From NCBI RefSeq assembly GCF_018691265.1, contig NW_024881279.1, forward strand, positions 7,779,243 to 7,843,242: a stretch of DNA of 64,000 nucleotides, given 5' to 3'. Below the pieces are notes generated by a model, which made no database searches, was not told the origin of the DNA, and saw only the letters and a list, made by a program, of their open reading frames with translations. The stretch comes from Tyto alba (Eukaryota; Chordata; Aves; Strigiformes; Tytonidae). The position numbers and the translations under genes were made by a program. Below are positions 63,088-64,000 of this stretch, piece after piece; position 1 is the first letter of the stretch; the number at the start of each line of letters is the position of its first letter.

Positions 63088-63349
63088 GCCCAAATGTGTA
63101 ATTTGAAAAACGTGTTAAAGGAATAGCTGCACAACACCCAATTTCCAAAAGGTTCAAAGGAAGAGCATTACGGGTAGAGAGCCCTATGGGGCTGTTTGTT
63201 CCCTGGGGAGCAAAATGTTAACTTTTAGCGTTTGTGAAAACTGAGAAAACAATTACTTTGTTGCGTAGGGAAACTTTTATTCTTCAAAACTCAAGAAAGA
63301 AATGTTGATAAAGAAATGCCGGGGCCCAAAGATCCTGTGAACACTTGGG

Positions 63350-64000
63350 GTGGCTCCTGCGCCCGGGGCGATACCGCATTTCCCACAGGACGATCTCCGG
63401 CGGCTCTCACGCCGAGGCGGTGGCACCGCGCTGGCCTAACAGCCACCGCCTCAGCGGCGCCGAGCTCCCTTCGATTTTCAGCTGGATCTGAATTTGAGGT
63501 TGCCACCTCACCTGCCTCATCAGCGGGCAGGGGCAGCGGGGCTGGCTGCATGGGCGGGCTGATGTCACCGAGGACAAGGCGCAGAGCTTTGCCCTTGGCG
63601 CCTTCTCGCTTCAGAAGGGGAAGGGCCAGGCTTGTGCTCGAAGCGCCGGGAAGACCAGAAGGGTGAAAAGTTGTGGAACGTCAGACCAAAAAAATCAGCC
63701 GGGGAGCGCCGGAACACGGCGCTTCCTCCTCAGCCCTTCACCCCGCTAATGGCGCCCGCCCGCCCTGAGGGGAAATGGCGGGAACAGGGGCCGCGCTCCT
63801 TCCCTCCAAGGGGACGCCGCGCCCGCGCAGCAATTCTGATCCCCCCCGGCCACCGTCCCGCACCGCCCCCCCCGCTCCGCGCCGCCGCGCCGTGCCCCGG
63901 ATGCTGTTCCCGCCGGTACTTCCGGCGGCGGCCGAGGCGGACGGCCCGGTGCTGCCCCGCTCCGCCGCCCGGGCCCGGCCTGGCAGCCGGCGCAGCATGC
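63350..64000. promoter_or_regulatory. CpG island, probable promoter of a gene beyond the right edge
   Basis: CpG density rises sharply from about 63350 and is highest after 63730. Motifs typical of CpG-island promoters: AAATGGCGG (YY1-type) at 63773–63781 and ACTTCCGG (ETS/GABPA-type) at 63918–63925. No TATA box is seen. Open frames reach the edge on both strands, and ATG codons at 63901 and near 63996 (plus) and one at 63998 (minus) are all possible starts, so neither direction nor gene can be assigned from the window. Confidence 0.55.

Larger units (their letters stand above)
45930..63330. other. AT-richer intergenic region right of NPY7R
   Basis: About 17 kb with no recognised gene. It contains two CR1-like relics, a MIR-like relic, homopolymers (55551–55567 T; 62656–62675 T) and AT-rich sequence at 60.4–61.2 kb with an AATAAA near 61171 that might belong to an unannotated transcript. 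The most coding-like patch is 57357–58051 on the minus strand, reported as a finding because no family can be named. Confidence 0.5.

Overview
The window looks like vertebrate nuclear DNA, most likely from a bird. It has CpG-island promoters, GT–AG introns, a very low density of recognisable repeats, only old CR1-type and MIR-type relics, and a Y2-subfamily neuropeptide Y receptor of the type kept in birds but lost in mammals. No bacterial, phage or CRISPR features were seen. Three protein-coding loci can be supported.

Left part (1–15.8 kb, minus strand). A CpG island with GC boxes holds a 58-base first coding exon (15476→15419). It encodes a 19-residue signal peptide and ends in a phase-1 GT donor. 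It matches exon 1 of FLT4 (VEGFR-3). The gene is transcribed leftwards, and the first 15.4 kb are read as its intron 1, since no further FLT4 exon was recognised. This intron holds a GC-rich minisatellite and several simple repeats.

Middle (20.0–25.7 kb, minus strand). A complete six-exon gene for a 427-residue RING–coiled-coil–PRY/SPRY protein of the TRIM family, closest by eye to TRIM69/TRIM62. All splice sites and phases close, and the exon sizes follow the classic TRIM pattern. The B-box zinc finger is missing from between the RING and the coiled coil. Its CpG promoter carries CRE, E-box and CCAAT sites and lies beside a pure-looking (GCGTT)n pentanucleotide tract.

Right part (26–64 kb). 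An intact intronless coding exon at 44.6–45.75 kb (plus strand) encodes a 387-residue class A GPCR of the NPY Y2 subfamily, most likely NPY7R. About 18 kb on each side is non-coding apart from old CR1-like and MIR-like fragments. One unexplained pair of overlapping open frames lies at 57.4–58.05 kb on the minus strand. The window ends in a CpG island with ETS and YY1-type motifs, probably the promoter of a gene whose body lies outside.

FLT4 (lymphatic endothelial growth-factor receptor) and NPY7R (peptide hormone receptor) are, from memory, both on chicken chromosome 13 and in the paralogous human 5q31–q35 region, which supports the assignments. The three genes do not form a functional pathway; they are simply neighbours.
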